Source: Desulfuromusa sp.
GTDB taxonomy: Bacteria; Desulfobacterota; Desulfuromonadia; Desulfuromonadales; Geopsychrobacteraceae
DNA length: 5,659 bases
NCBI GenBank assembly: GCA_029934755.1
Contig: JAOZLQ010000148.1
Coordinates: 1 to 5,659, forward strand
Direction: 5' to 3'
A model generated the notes under the pieces. That model saw only the letters and a program-made list of their open reading frames with translations. It ran no database searches and was not told where the DNA came from. The position numbers were made by a program, and so were the translations under genes. Positions within the stretch are counted from its first letter, which is position 1, and each line of letters begins with the position of its first letter. This document shows, in pieces, positions 1 to 5,313 of the stretch.

Positions 1-1015
1 AAGCGTTGTGCCGATGATAACGCATCAGGGCGGGCAGCAGATAACAGAGTGATTTCCCTCCGCCGGTGGGTAAGGTGGCAAAGAGAGTAGAGTTGCGAGA
101 AGCTGCTTTCACAATTATTTCCTGCAGACTTTCCCCTTCATCGGTTGCAGGTTGTGAGCGAAAATCCTCAAAGCCGAAGTAGTTTTGCAGGAAATATTGG
201 GGGTTATGATTTTTGTTGCAATAGCTACATTGGGAATTGCTGCAGGGCTGTTCCCGCAACTGGTGGATAAGACCGGGTACGAGGGGGAAATGGTGACGAA
301 CCCAGGGTGGTAGAACTGAATTACTCCCGGAAACAGTTAACCAAGCAGTAACATAGGCCAATGGGGGAGAGGCTATTCGCTTGTCATGCAGTTGCTCAGT
401 AATTCTTTCCAGGGCGTCTTTACAGACATCCTTCTGGATAAACCAGGAAAAGATTTCGTAGAGTTCATCTCCCTTAACAAGAGAGACACCCATTGCCTCA
501 AGAGCCTCTGCAGTCCCTGCAAATTTGTCATCCTTTTGGAAAAAACTCCGGTACAATAATGGCGCATCGGAGCCACTATCAAGTAACTGTGAAAAAGCAT
601 CCCACTGTTCAGTAAAGACCCTGCCCGCCAGCACTGCATCTTCTGCTGGATTATTAACGCTGTCTCTGACGATCTGGTAGTTTTTAACCAGCCGATGATA
701 GGGGTTTTCCGGGAAGGCTAAAGGAGAAAGATAAAGAGTGTCGATTACCGGCTTTTTCAGGATTGCCAGTGTAGAGTCTTTTTCCAGGAGATAGGGTATA
801 TCATGTGCCAGGACATTGTGACCGAGAACAAACTCAGCATCACGGCCAAAGTCGTCAAACGCTGCCAGTTGCTGCCGTGTAACCCTCTTGCCCAGTTGGG
901 TGTTGAAACTTTTTCCTTGAAAAGATGCGCCTAGAGCATAGATTTCACCGTTCTCGTTTGTTTCAATATCAAATAAGAGACAGCGGGCAAGAAATTCCTG
1001 GCTATGGTTGGACAT
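1..1015 (-). CDS. Exonuclease-RecQ helicase fusion, N-terminal part (runs off the left edge)
   Basis: I translated this frame directly; it stays open from the ATG at 1015-1013 to the window edge, giving 338 complete codons. Residues 1-135 look like a DnaQ-fold 3'-5' exonuclease: FDIET near residue 15 (D16, E18), GHNVLAHD (D72), and NNPAEDA (D126) as exo III. No His or Tyr stands 4-5 residues before D126; both positions are Asn. A middle region of about 120 residues has no recognised motif. A cysteine cluster follows (C258, C263, C266, H270), then a helicase segment with FATLPTGGGKSLCYLLPAL, the Walker A motif of RecQ-type helicases (K321). The rest of the motor lies outside the window. An AGGA sits 7 nt before the ATG, and the gene begins 20 nt after the hsdR remnant stops, so cotranscription is likely. 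By family, it should unwind DNA and perhaps trim 3' ends, as in WRN. A role as a restriction-associated repair or defence factor is inference. Confidence 0.85.
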   Translation of the reverse strand, partial: MSNHSQEFLARCLLFDIETNENGEIYALGASFQGKSFNTQLGKRVTRQQLAAFDDFGRDAEFVLGHNVLAHDIPYLLEKDSTLAILKKPVIDTLYLSPLAFPENPYHRLVKNYQIVRDSVNNPAEDAVLAGRVFTEQWDAFSQLLDSGSDAPLLYRSFFQKDDKFAGTAEALEAMGVSLVKGDELYEIFSWFIQKDVCKDALERITEQLHDKRIASPPLAYVTAWLTVSGSNSVLPPWVRHHFPLVPGLIHQLREQPCSNSQCSYCNKNHNPQYFLQNYFGFEDFRSQPATDEGESLQEIIVKAASRNSTLFATLPTGGGKSLCYLLPALMRYHRHNA

Positions 1016-1035
1016 CCTATTTTCCTGTTAGCATC

Positions 1036-1842
1036 TCAATCAACTCTTTTCAACAAATCAAACACCACCCTCGCAAATCCCGCTGCCTTAGCCGGATCAG
1101 CCAACAACTGCATCATCTGGTTCTGATGCGCCTCACTGCTATCCATCACCGCATCATCGATAGCCTTTGGGAAATCACCAAGCATAGCCTGTTCCGGGGT
1201 ATTATTGGCAATCTGCATCATTACCAGTTCATTTTCGCTGATCTTATCACGAATCGTATGTGCATAGTTCACTAAATCTTTGTCGGTGAGTTCATCGGTA
1301 ATAAACAACTCGTTCAAACGGCTGATAATGAATGAGATAAATTCTTCCTTCTTGTCCTTAGCCTTGGCGCTTCCCAAGCCATCGCCAGGATTAAGTTTAT
1401 ACTCAGGGCTATCTTCCTGCAGTTTCAGATCCTGTCTGCGAATTTCTGATAAGCGATAATGACTTAAAATCACATTATCGAGATCAATTGCATCTTCTTT
1501 GATGATGGTTTCGCGCAGCATGGGCCGCAGATTACGTGCATAGAGGCACAGCTTCTCCAGGTCTTTATCATCATAGTCAACAATCTGGGACATAAACTCA
1601 TAGAAGCGGACAAAGGTACCAAGATCCTTCTTGAAGATCTCCAGGGCATCCTTCTCTTGTTTGCACTCTTTAAAGCTATTTTCTGCATTCGCGACCAAGA
1701 CCGGGTCCGCAGTTTTCTTGCTGCGTTCAAATATCTCTTTGGCCTCTTTATAGGCGTCTACTGCATAATTACGCTCTTTGAGACTGACACTATCCTCGAT
1801 GGCCTTGAGGACATAGGGAAATGTCTGGATGGTGACAATCAT
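1036..1842 (-). pseudogene. hsdR: Type I restriction subunit HsdR remnant, 5' truncated and internally deleted
   Basis: The 268-codon frame is open but is only a fragment of a protein that normally has about 1000 or more residues. Residues 1-28 (containing IVTIQTFPYVLKAIE and LKERNYAV) match the segment of HsdR immediately before the DEAH box (normally continuing IADEAHSSQ). At residue 28/29 the protein jumps to DAYKEAKEIF, the start of the HsdR C-terminal helical region. From there it continues normally, with LSHYRLSEIRRQDLKL, AKAKDKKEEF, RLNELFITDELTDKD and ANNTPEQAMLGDFPKAIDDAVMDS, to a natural-looking end. The nuclease domain, Walker A, DEAH and the other motor motifs are absent, so it cannot cut or translocate DNA. 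Its C-terminal region may still fold; in complete enzymes that part contacts the methylase core. The ATG overlaps the stop of the hsdM fragment (ATGA), so it could still be translated by coupling. The start is simply the first ATG; upstream, the frame reads back only 13 codons to a stop. The family assignment comes from remembered motifs, not a search. Confidence 0.85.
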
Positions 1843-1949
1843 GATGGGCTGAGGATGATCCGACCATATTGACTTTGCTTAAAATCACCACGAAGTAAAT
1901 CAGCTAATGACCAGATGTAGGCGGCGAGGTTATTTGTTGTTTGAGTCAT
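1839..1949 (-). pseudogene. hsdM: 5' fragment of type I methylase gene hsdM
   Basis: This 36-codon frame begins MTQTTNNLAAYIWSLADLL and continues RGDFKQSQYGRIIL. That is the characteristic N-terminus of the HsdM subunit of EcoR124-like type I systems, where the next residues would be PFTLLRRL. Here the match ends after codon 33 and three foreign codons (SPS) lead to TGA. The rest of hsdM, including the SAM-binding and NPPF motifs, is missing. Its TGA overlaps the ATG of the hsdR fragment. The codon before the ATG is TAA, so no upstream in-frame start exists. The only Shine-Dalgarno-like sequence (AAGGA, 1970-1966) lies 16 nt away, which is too far for efficient initiation. The native operon order would be hsdM-hsdS-hsdR; a deletion has joined the beginning of M to the middle of R. 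Confidence 0.85.
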
Positions 1950-1977
1950 TTAAATTTTTTCAACATCCTTATTTATC

Positions 1978-2005
1978 ATTATCAGGCGCAGGCCAATCCC
2001 TGCAA
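1978..2005 (-). promoter_or_regulatory. Possible sigma70 promoter of the hsd remnant-recQ operon
   Basis: On the minus strand TTGCAG (2005-2000) and GATAAT (1983-1978, five of six consensus bases) are separated by 16 nt and lie about 30 nt upstream of the hsdM start. The spacing is one base short of ideal and the -35 is only a partial match. If real, it would drive the hsdM/hsdR fragments and the exonuclease-RecQ gene, since I see no terminator between them. It overlaps a 26-codon frame (2030-1950) of doubtful reality that ends directly at the hsdM ATG. Confidence 0.35.
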
Positions 2006-2115
2006 AATTGCGCTTTCTGTCGACTTTCATATCTTGCAGAATGCCAGACCTTCAAGAAAACAAATTCTAATCAAAATGGGATGATACGTAAAATATATTT
2101 TTAAAAATGATTTTA

Positions 2116-2124
2116 GGGGGGGGG
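2116..2124. repeat. Nine-G homopolymer tract
   Basis: A run of nine G residues lies in the short gap between the PIN toxin stop and the hsd promoter region, next to a perfect 12-bp AT palindrome (ATTTTTAAAAAT, 2097-2108). G tracts of this length are prone to slipped-strand mispairing. The tract is outside every recognised gene, so any effect would be on transcription. It could also be a sequencing-length error. The 195-nt gap 1950-2144 holds no convincing terminator or gene. Confidence 0.6.
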
Positions 2125-2144
2125 ACTGAAAAGAGATGAAGAGT

Positions 2145-2555
2145 TTAAGAGAGGACAACTTTGAATTTCTTTCTTCCTTCAATTCGGTAAATAGTGAAGT
2201 CGCGATCAATTGTTGCGATGGTGTTAAGACTGAATTTTTCTGCCAGGTACACTGAACACGAATCAGCAAAATCCATAGGCAGGTCACGATATTTCTCGGT
2301 TAACTCTTTAAGTCTTTGGAAATCACTGTTTTCGATATTTTGAATTTCAACAGCTCCCTTATGTATCCACTCGATAAAATCAATTTGGGCATTTTGATTG
2401 AAATTTAATAAATGAAGCGTTTCAGTAACCGATGCAATGGTTGTAACCAGAGGATACGTATTTGATTTTATGAACTGGACGGCTTTGTTGTGATATTTAT
2501 CTGAAGCATCAAATAGTGCAATCAAAGGGCCTGAATCAATTCGGATCTTTCTCAT
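2145..2555 (-). CDS. PIN-domain toxin (VapC-like ribonuclease)
   Basis: The 136-residue protein has the length and acidic pattern of a PIN-domain endoribonuclease. D7 lies in RIDSGPLIALFD, E45 in ASVTETLHLL, D98 in LPMDFADSCSVYLAE, and D117/D119 in IATIDRDFTIYRI. These are the residues that bind the divalent metal in the family, so the active site appears complete. PIN toxins of this kind cleave tRNA, rRNA or mRNA and are held inactive by the antitoxin C-terminus; the actual target cannot be told from sequence. The ATG overlaps the antitoxin stop (ATGA), typical of coupled antitoxin-toxin operons. The region is visibly AT-rich, consistent with horizontal acquisition. There is no clear hairpin terminator downstream. 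Confidence 0.88.
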   Translation of the reverse strand: MRKIRIDSGPLIALFDASDKYHNKAVQFIKSNTYPLVTTIASVTETLHLLNFNQNAQIDFIEWIHKGAVEIQNIENSDFQRLKELTEKYRDLPMDFADSCSVYLAEKFSLNTIATIDRDFTIYRIEGRKKFKVVLS

Positions 2556-2713
2556 GTCCTCTTGGTTCTGATTTTGCTTTTTATCAACTCTTTTCTGTCT
2601 GATGATAAGTTGCCAAGCCCACTTGAATATTTACCAAATAAATCTTCTCCAAGATTTCTTGCAGTATTATTAATTTGTTTCTCTAATTTTTGATCTAATC
2701 GTAGTGTGATCAT
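2552..2713 (-). CDS. Ribbon-helix-helix antitoxin with an apparent internal deletion
   Basis: A 53-codon frame precedes and overlaps the PIN toxin by 4 nt. An excellent ribosome binding site (GGAGG, 2725-2721) stands 7 nt before its ATG. Residues 2-22 (ITLRLDQKLEKQINNTARNLG) are the beta strand and first helix of a MetJ/Arc/CopG-type DNA-binding domain. Residues 23-53 (EDLFGKYSSGLGNLSSDRK, then ELIKSKIRTKR) resemble the C-terminal toxin-binding tail of about 80-residue antitoxins that pair with such PIN proteins. The second helix (usually K-S-x-x-I-R-x-x-I) and the short linker, some 25-30 residues, are missing at residue 22/23. The tail could still neutralise the toxin while dimerisation and operator binding should be impaired. 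Family recognition is from memory; the deletion call depends on it. Confidence 0.8.
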   Translation of the reverse strand: MITLRLDQKLEKQINNTARNLGEDLFGKYSSGLGNLSSDRKELIKSKIRTKRT

Positions 2714-2727
2714 ATCGCCACCTCCGT

Positions 2728-2742
2728 ATTACATATTGTAAT
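2728..2742. promoter_or_regulatory. Palindromic operator of the toxin-antitoxin operon
   Basis: ATTACA-TAT-TGTAAT is a perfect 6-3-6 inverted repeat that covers the -10 box and the likely transcription start of the antitoxin gene. Ribbon-helix-helix antitoxins normally repress their own promoters by binding such repeats as dimers. The position is ideal for autoregulation, although binding by this shortened antitoxin is questionable. Confidence 0.6.
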
Positions 2743-2763
2743 GCTAAAGGATCATAATGTCAA
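2735..2763 (-). promoter_or_regulatory. Strong sigma70 promoter of the toxin-antitoxin operon
   Basis: On the minus strand a perfect TTGACA (2763-2758), a 17-nt spacer and TACAAT (2740-2735, five of six) form a near-consensus promoter. Transcription would begin around 2728, giving a leader of about 15 nt that contains the GGAGG site. This is the best promoter in the window. Confidence 0.8.
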
Positions 2764-2770
2764 TCTTCAT

Positions 2771-2786
2771 TTGTTAGAGATAACAA
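2771..2786. repeat. Small inverted repeat upstream of the TA promoter
   Basis: TTGTTA-GAGA-TAACAA is a perfect 6-4-6 inverted repeat placed 7 nt upstream of the -35 box of the antitoxin promoter. It could be a second operator or a binding site for another regulator; its sequence differs from the ATTACA operator. It may also be chance in AT-rich DNA. Confidence 0.3.
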
Positions 2787-3089
2787 GGACTTGCGATGGA
2801 TCCGGCCCAGTTTCCTCCGCAATAGCACCTTTAACATTACTTAATGATCAGCTTTAACAGTTTGATTTTGGATAATAGCGGGATATGTTTATCCTAGAGA
2901 ATCTCCACACTTTTCCTTATATATTTTTACAATTTTTTTCATTTTTAGTGGTGTAGTACATCACACAAACAACGATTAATTAGAGATAATAACCACCAAA
3001 GAATACGTTTTTATGGAGATTACTATTGAAACGCTACGCATATCCCATTCTTTTTGGGAAGGTGGAAAAATCTTAGGTTCTTGCAAACA
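2787..3089. other. AT-rich gene-free region between the glycosyltransferase and the TA operon
   Basis: This stretch of about 300 nt contains no gene I can support. A minus-strand frame of 25 codons runs from about 2844 to the TGA at 2769-2767 (including IAEETGPDPSQVLVISN) and could be a decayed gene end, but I do not recognise it. GGATAA and TTATCC (2870-2894) form a weak inverted repeat. GTG-TA-GTAC-AT-CAC (2954-2967) is a near-palindrome. No GC-rich hairpin followed by T residues is visible downstream of the glycosyltransferase stop at 3090. Confidence 0.5.
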
Positions 3090-4250
3090 TCAAAGAATTG
3101 GCGGACTTTCCTTCAATTTATCCAGTGGATAGTGGGTGCCACGCCATTCAATGCCTTTACCTGCCAGCGTTTTAACCACACCCGTTACAATAATATAGAT
3201 GTTGATATACGGAGTCACGAGAGAAAACGGCAGCGTTTTATAGATTGTCCCTGTAACTCTAGCACCATACGCAGCAGAAATCAGCCTGATCCCCACGCAC
3301 AGAGCACAAATGACCCGGGTGGTGCCAGTGGTCAGAAAAACTACCCATAATGGCAGGATCGTCAATACGAAAATCACGCACACCGCAATCGTGGCGTAGG
3401 TGATTCTGAAATCATAGAGGGCAAAAATATTTTTCATCAATCCCTGGATCATCTTCCGGGTCGAGTCGTACCAGTGAACCTGGAGAAAATCATAAGCAGT
3501 TACACATTCCTGCTTAAACCCACTCTGTTTGATGACCTTGCCAAGCATTATGTCATCGATGGGATGCATCTTGATTGCTTTATGCCCGCCAATTTCCATA
3601 TACACCGTTTTTTTGATCAGATTAAACGCACCCACTCCCATAAAGTGTTTACTTTCAGGGTCACTCACCTTCCATGGTTTGAACAGAAAAAACAATCCTC
3701 CTCCTGCATCCACCATCATGGCATTAAGCAAAGCACCCCGGGCAATATTTTTAAAAATAAGGGACAGATGATCAAGTTTCTCACTGAGCATCAATGAAAC
3801 AGCACGGGACAAGGTTGATTGAGCAAACAGGATATCAGCATCGGTGAGTAGAAGGTAATCGCCTTTTGCCTGCAATGCTCCCTGATGCAGAGCATTGTTT
3901 TTTCCAAGCCACCCATCAGGTAAGGTGGAAATTGTTAGAATTTGAAGCTTGGGATATTCTGACTGCATATGCTGCAGAACTTCACCTGTGCTGTCAGTTG
4001 ATCGATCATTAACAACTAGTATCTCAATGTTATCGTAGTCAAGGGTGAGTAATGAACGCAGAGCTGGTTCAATTGTATCCTCTTCATTGCAAGCTGGCAC
4101 AATAACAGAGACCATGGGACTAGGAGAGGCAGAGCCGTGAGGTTTGATATTCCCAAGGGTTCTCAGCTTCCTCATGCCAAGGACAATATCAACAAAAGCA
4201 TATACATTACAGAAGAGTACAAGTAGTGCCAGTATGTTCAGAATTATCAT
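3090..4250 (-). CDS. Membrane-anchored family 2 glycosyltransferase
   Basis: The 386-residue protein has a GT2 (GT-A fold) catalytic domain between membrane segments. An N-terminal hydrophobic segment covers residues 2-24. The catalytic domain starts at VSVIVPACNEEDTIEPAL (47-64) and includes VVNDRSTDST (79-88, nucleotide-sugar binding), LLTDADI (134-140, the metal-binding DxD at 137-139), GVGAFNLIKK (205-214) and HPIDDIMLGK (229-238, the candidate catalytic acid). Three C-terminal hydrophobic segments follow at about 282-308, 314-332 and 346-368, and the tail has GIEWRGTHYPLDKLK. This layout and tail resemble the HpnB/CrtQ-like group, which glycosylate lipid acceptors at the cytoplasmic membrane. 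The donor and acceptor here are unknown, and no hopanoid or carotenoid gene is nearby. The start codon overlaps the exonuclease stop by ATGA, so translation is probably coupled. Length and motifs suggest an intact gene. Confidence 0.9.
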   Translation of the reverse strand: MIILNILALLVLFCNVYAFVDIVLGMRKLRTLGNIKPHGSASPSPMVSVIVPACNEEDTIEPALRSLLTLDYDNIEILVVNDRSTDSTGEVLQHMQSEYPKLQILTISTLPDGWLGKNNALHQGALQAKGDYLLLTDADILFAQSTLSRAVSLMLSEKLDHLSLIFKNIARGALLNAMMVDAGGGLFFLFKPWKVSDPESKHFMGVGAFNLIKKTVYMEIGGHKAIKMHPIDDIMLGKVIKQSGFKQECVTAYDFLQVHWYDSTRKMIQGLMKNIFALYDFRITYATIAVCVIFVLTILPLWVVFLTTGTTRVICALCVGIRLISAAYGARVTGTIYKTLPFSLVTPYINIYIIVTGVVKTLAGKGIEWRGTHYPLDKLKESPPIL

Positions 4251-4882
4251 ATCTCTGACGTCGCACTGTGTATTGCTCTTTTTTCAAGAAACGACGAAGC
4301 TTTTACTTTTGAGACTCTTGCCAGCTTCTGCATTAGTTCAAATGGAACCTCCCGAATACCAAAAGTATCTTCTATATGAGTGATCATGGAAATCCAAAGA
4401 TGTCCGGTCATTTCAGCGTCAGCCAGTGCCCGATGAAAGGTTCCGTCGGTATCTATATCGCAATAGCTTACAAGAGTTCCAAGCTTATGATTATCAGCAT
4501 GGGGATACACCCGGCGAGCAGTCAGCATGGAACATGCCACAGGATTACATCTTGATCTACCGATAAACTGGAATTCAGAGTCCAGAAACCTTGTATCAAA
4601 AGATGCGTTATGTGCAACCAGTGGCCAATCACCTATAAATTCAGCAAATTGTTCCATTATCACTTCACAGGGCGGCGCTGACGCAACCATACTGTTGCTG
4701 ATACCGGTATACGATTCAATAAACGAGCTAATTCTGAATCCGGGATTCATCAGGCCTTGAAAGCTATCTACAATCGTGTTGTTCTCAATACGAACAGCTC
4801 CAATCTCAATGGCTCTATCGCCATGAGTAGGAGAAAGACCTGTTGTTTCAAAATCGAGAACTATAACCGGGGCACCACTCAT
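4247..4882 (-). CDS. DnaQ-like DEDDh 3'-5' exonuclease
   Basis: The 211-residue protein has all catalytic motifs of the DEDDh family: exo I VLDFETTGL (D10, E12), exo II AHNASFDTRFL (D96), and exo III HRALADAEMT (H150, D155). These coordinate two metal ions for removal of nucleotides from 3' ends. No polymerase, UvrC-like or helicase domain is attached, and about 50 residues follow exo III. It is therefore a stand-alone epsilon-like or DPO3E-type exonuclease, not necessarily the replicative proofreading subunit. The start is well supported by GAGGG (4894-4890), 7 nt from the ATG. It is the first gene of a two-gene operon with the glycosyltransferase, overlapping by 4 nt. The reason for pairing a nucleic acid exonuclease with a membrane glycosyltransferase is not evident. 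RNA rather than DNA as substrate cannot be excluded. Confidence 0.92.
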   Translation of the reverse strand: MSGAPVIVLDFETTGLSPTHGDRAIEIGAVRIENNTIVDSFQGLMNPGFRISSFIESYTGISNSMVASAPPCEVIMEQFAEFIGDWPLVAHNASFDTRFLDSEFQFIGRSRCNPVACSMLTARRVYPHADNHKLGTLVSYCDIDTDGTFHRALADAEMTGHLWISMITHIEDTFGIREVPFELMQKLARVSKVKASSFLEKRAIHSATSEI

Positions 4883-4904
4883 GAAATCACCCTCTTAAGT
4901 AATC

Positions 4905-4933
4905 AACATACAATTTCATCTTTTATTTTCCAA
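4905..4933 (-). promoter_or_regulatory. Possible promoter of the exonuclease-glycosyltransferase operon
   Basis: TTGGAA (4933-4928) and TATGTT (4910-4905) are separated by 17 nt on the minus strand. This would give a leader of about 20 nt that contains the GAGGG ribosome binding site. Each box matches only four of six consensus bases, and the region is AT-rich, so the call is weak. Confidence 0.25.
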
Positions 4934-4990
4934 TGTCCGTTATTTTTGAGCCTACATGACATACAAGCATCCAGCTTTTTATAATTTACT

Positions 4991-5131
4991 CTAGCCTAAT
5001 CCGTTGCATAGCCACTGTAAAGGGTCCTTCAATAATCCTCTATCAAGCCGACTCCAGAAGATAAGCAGATAACAGAAAACACAGCCTGACAAAAAAAATG
5101 CCCAACTCACAACAAATCCTTGATTTTTCCA
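4991..5131 (-). other. Possible decayed C-terminus of a membrane protein
   Basis: Between two stop codons lies a 46-codon frame with no start near its beginning. It reads as a hydrophobic helix (VVSWAFFLSGCVFCYLLIFW) followed by SRLDRGLLKDPLQWLCNGLG and TAG. A helix followed by a basic turn and a P-L-x-W-L end recalls the C-terminal tails of some multispanning membrane proteins (for example DUF418-type), but the similarity is slight. It may be the end of a gene whose body was deleted, or chance. The rest of the 308-nt gap 4883-5190 shows only the possible promoters. Confidence 0.2.
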
Positions 5132-5190
5132 CTATTTTGTGCCGATACTTACCATAGGAATATTTTCAAGAATCTGCTGAGGAGGACACC

Positions 5191-5313
5191 ATGTCACCAA
5201 AGAAGAATCAAACGCTCCATCGTCAGATACCTACGGTTAAAAAGGGTATAAGTACCATTGAACATACTTTTCAGGGCATAGAAGAGATACGTCTACAATT
5301 TCAGGACCTATGA
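5191..5313 (+). CDS. Small ORF of 40 codons with a strong ribosome binding site, function unknown
   Basis: ATG at 5191 is preceded by AGGAGG (5180-5185) with a 5-nt spacer, the strongest ribosome binding site on the plus strand. The product starts basic (MSPKKNQTLHRQIPTVKKG). It continues with a likely amphipathic helix (ISTIEHTFQGIEEIRLQFQDL, with I20, I23, F27, I30, I33 and F37 as its hydrophobic face). I recognise no family. It is divergent from the exonuclease operon. TTGATT (5119-5124) and GATACT (5143-5148), 18 nt apart, are a possible weak promoter. It could be a genuine small protein or the preserved beginning of a gene cut by a frameshift or deletion; the sequence after the stop offers no clear continuation. 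The 163 nt from 5314 to 5476 are AT-rich and hold no gene I can see. Confidence 0.45.
   Translation: MSPKKNQTLHRQIPTVKKGISTIEHTFQGIEEIRLQFQDL

Noticed and set aside
925..1275. Plus-strand 116-codon ORF
   Set aside because: It lies antisense across the hsdR remnant and the start of the exonuclease-RecQ gene, both supported by family motifs; its own product has no recognisable features.
1470..1730. Minus-strand 86-codon ORF in another frame
   Set aside because: It is nested in the hsdR remnant; the HsdR frame carries the conserved motifs, so this is a shadow.
1907..2104. Plus-strand 65-codon ORF
   Set aside because: It is antisense to the hsdM fragment and its upstream region, has no ribosome binding site and no recognisable motif.
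2767..2844. Minus-strand 25-codon open end with IAEETGPDPSQVLVISN
   Set aside because: It reads somewhat like protein, but it is too short, has no start and matches no family I know; kept only as a remark in the intergenic entry.
3051..3065. Hairpin downstream of the glycosyltransferase as a terminator
   Set aside because: The CCCA/TGGG stem near 3042-3056 is only four base pairs and is not followed by T residues on the minus strand.
3013..3132. Plus-strand frame starting ATGGAGATTACTATTGAAACG
   Set aside because: There is no ribosome binding site, and its 3' part is antisense to the glycosyltransferase end.
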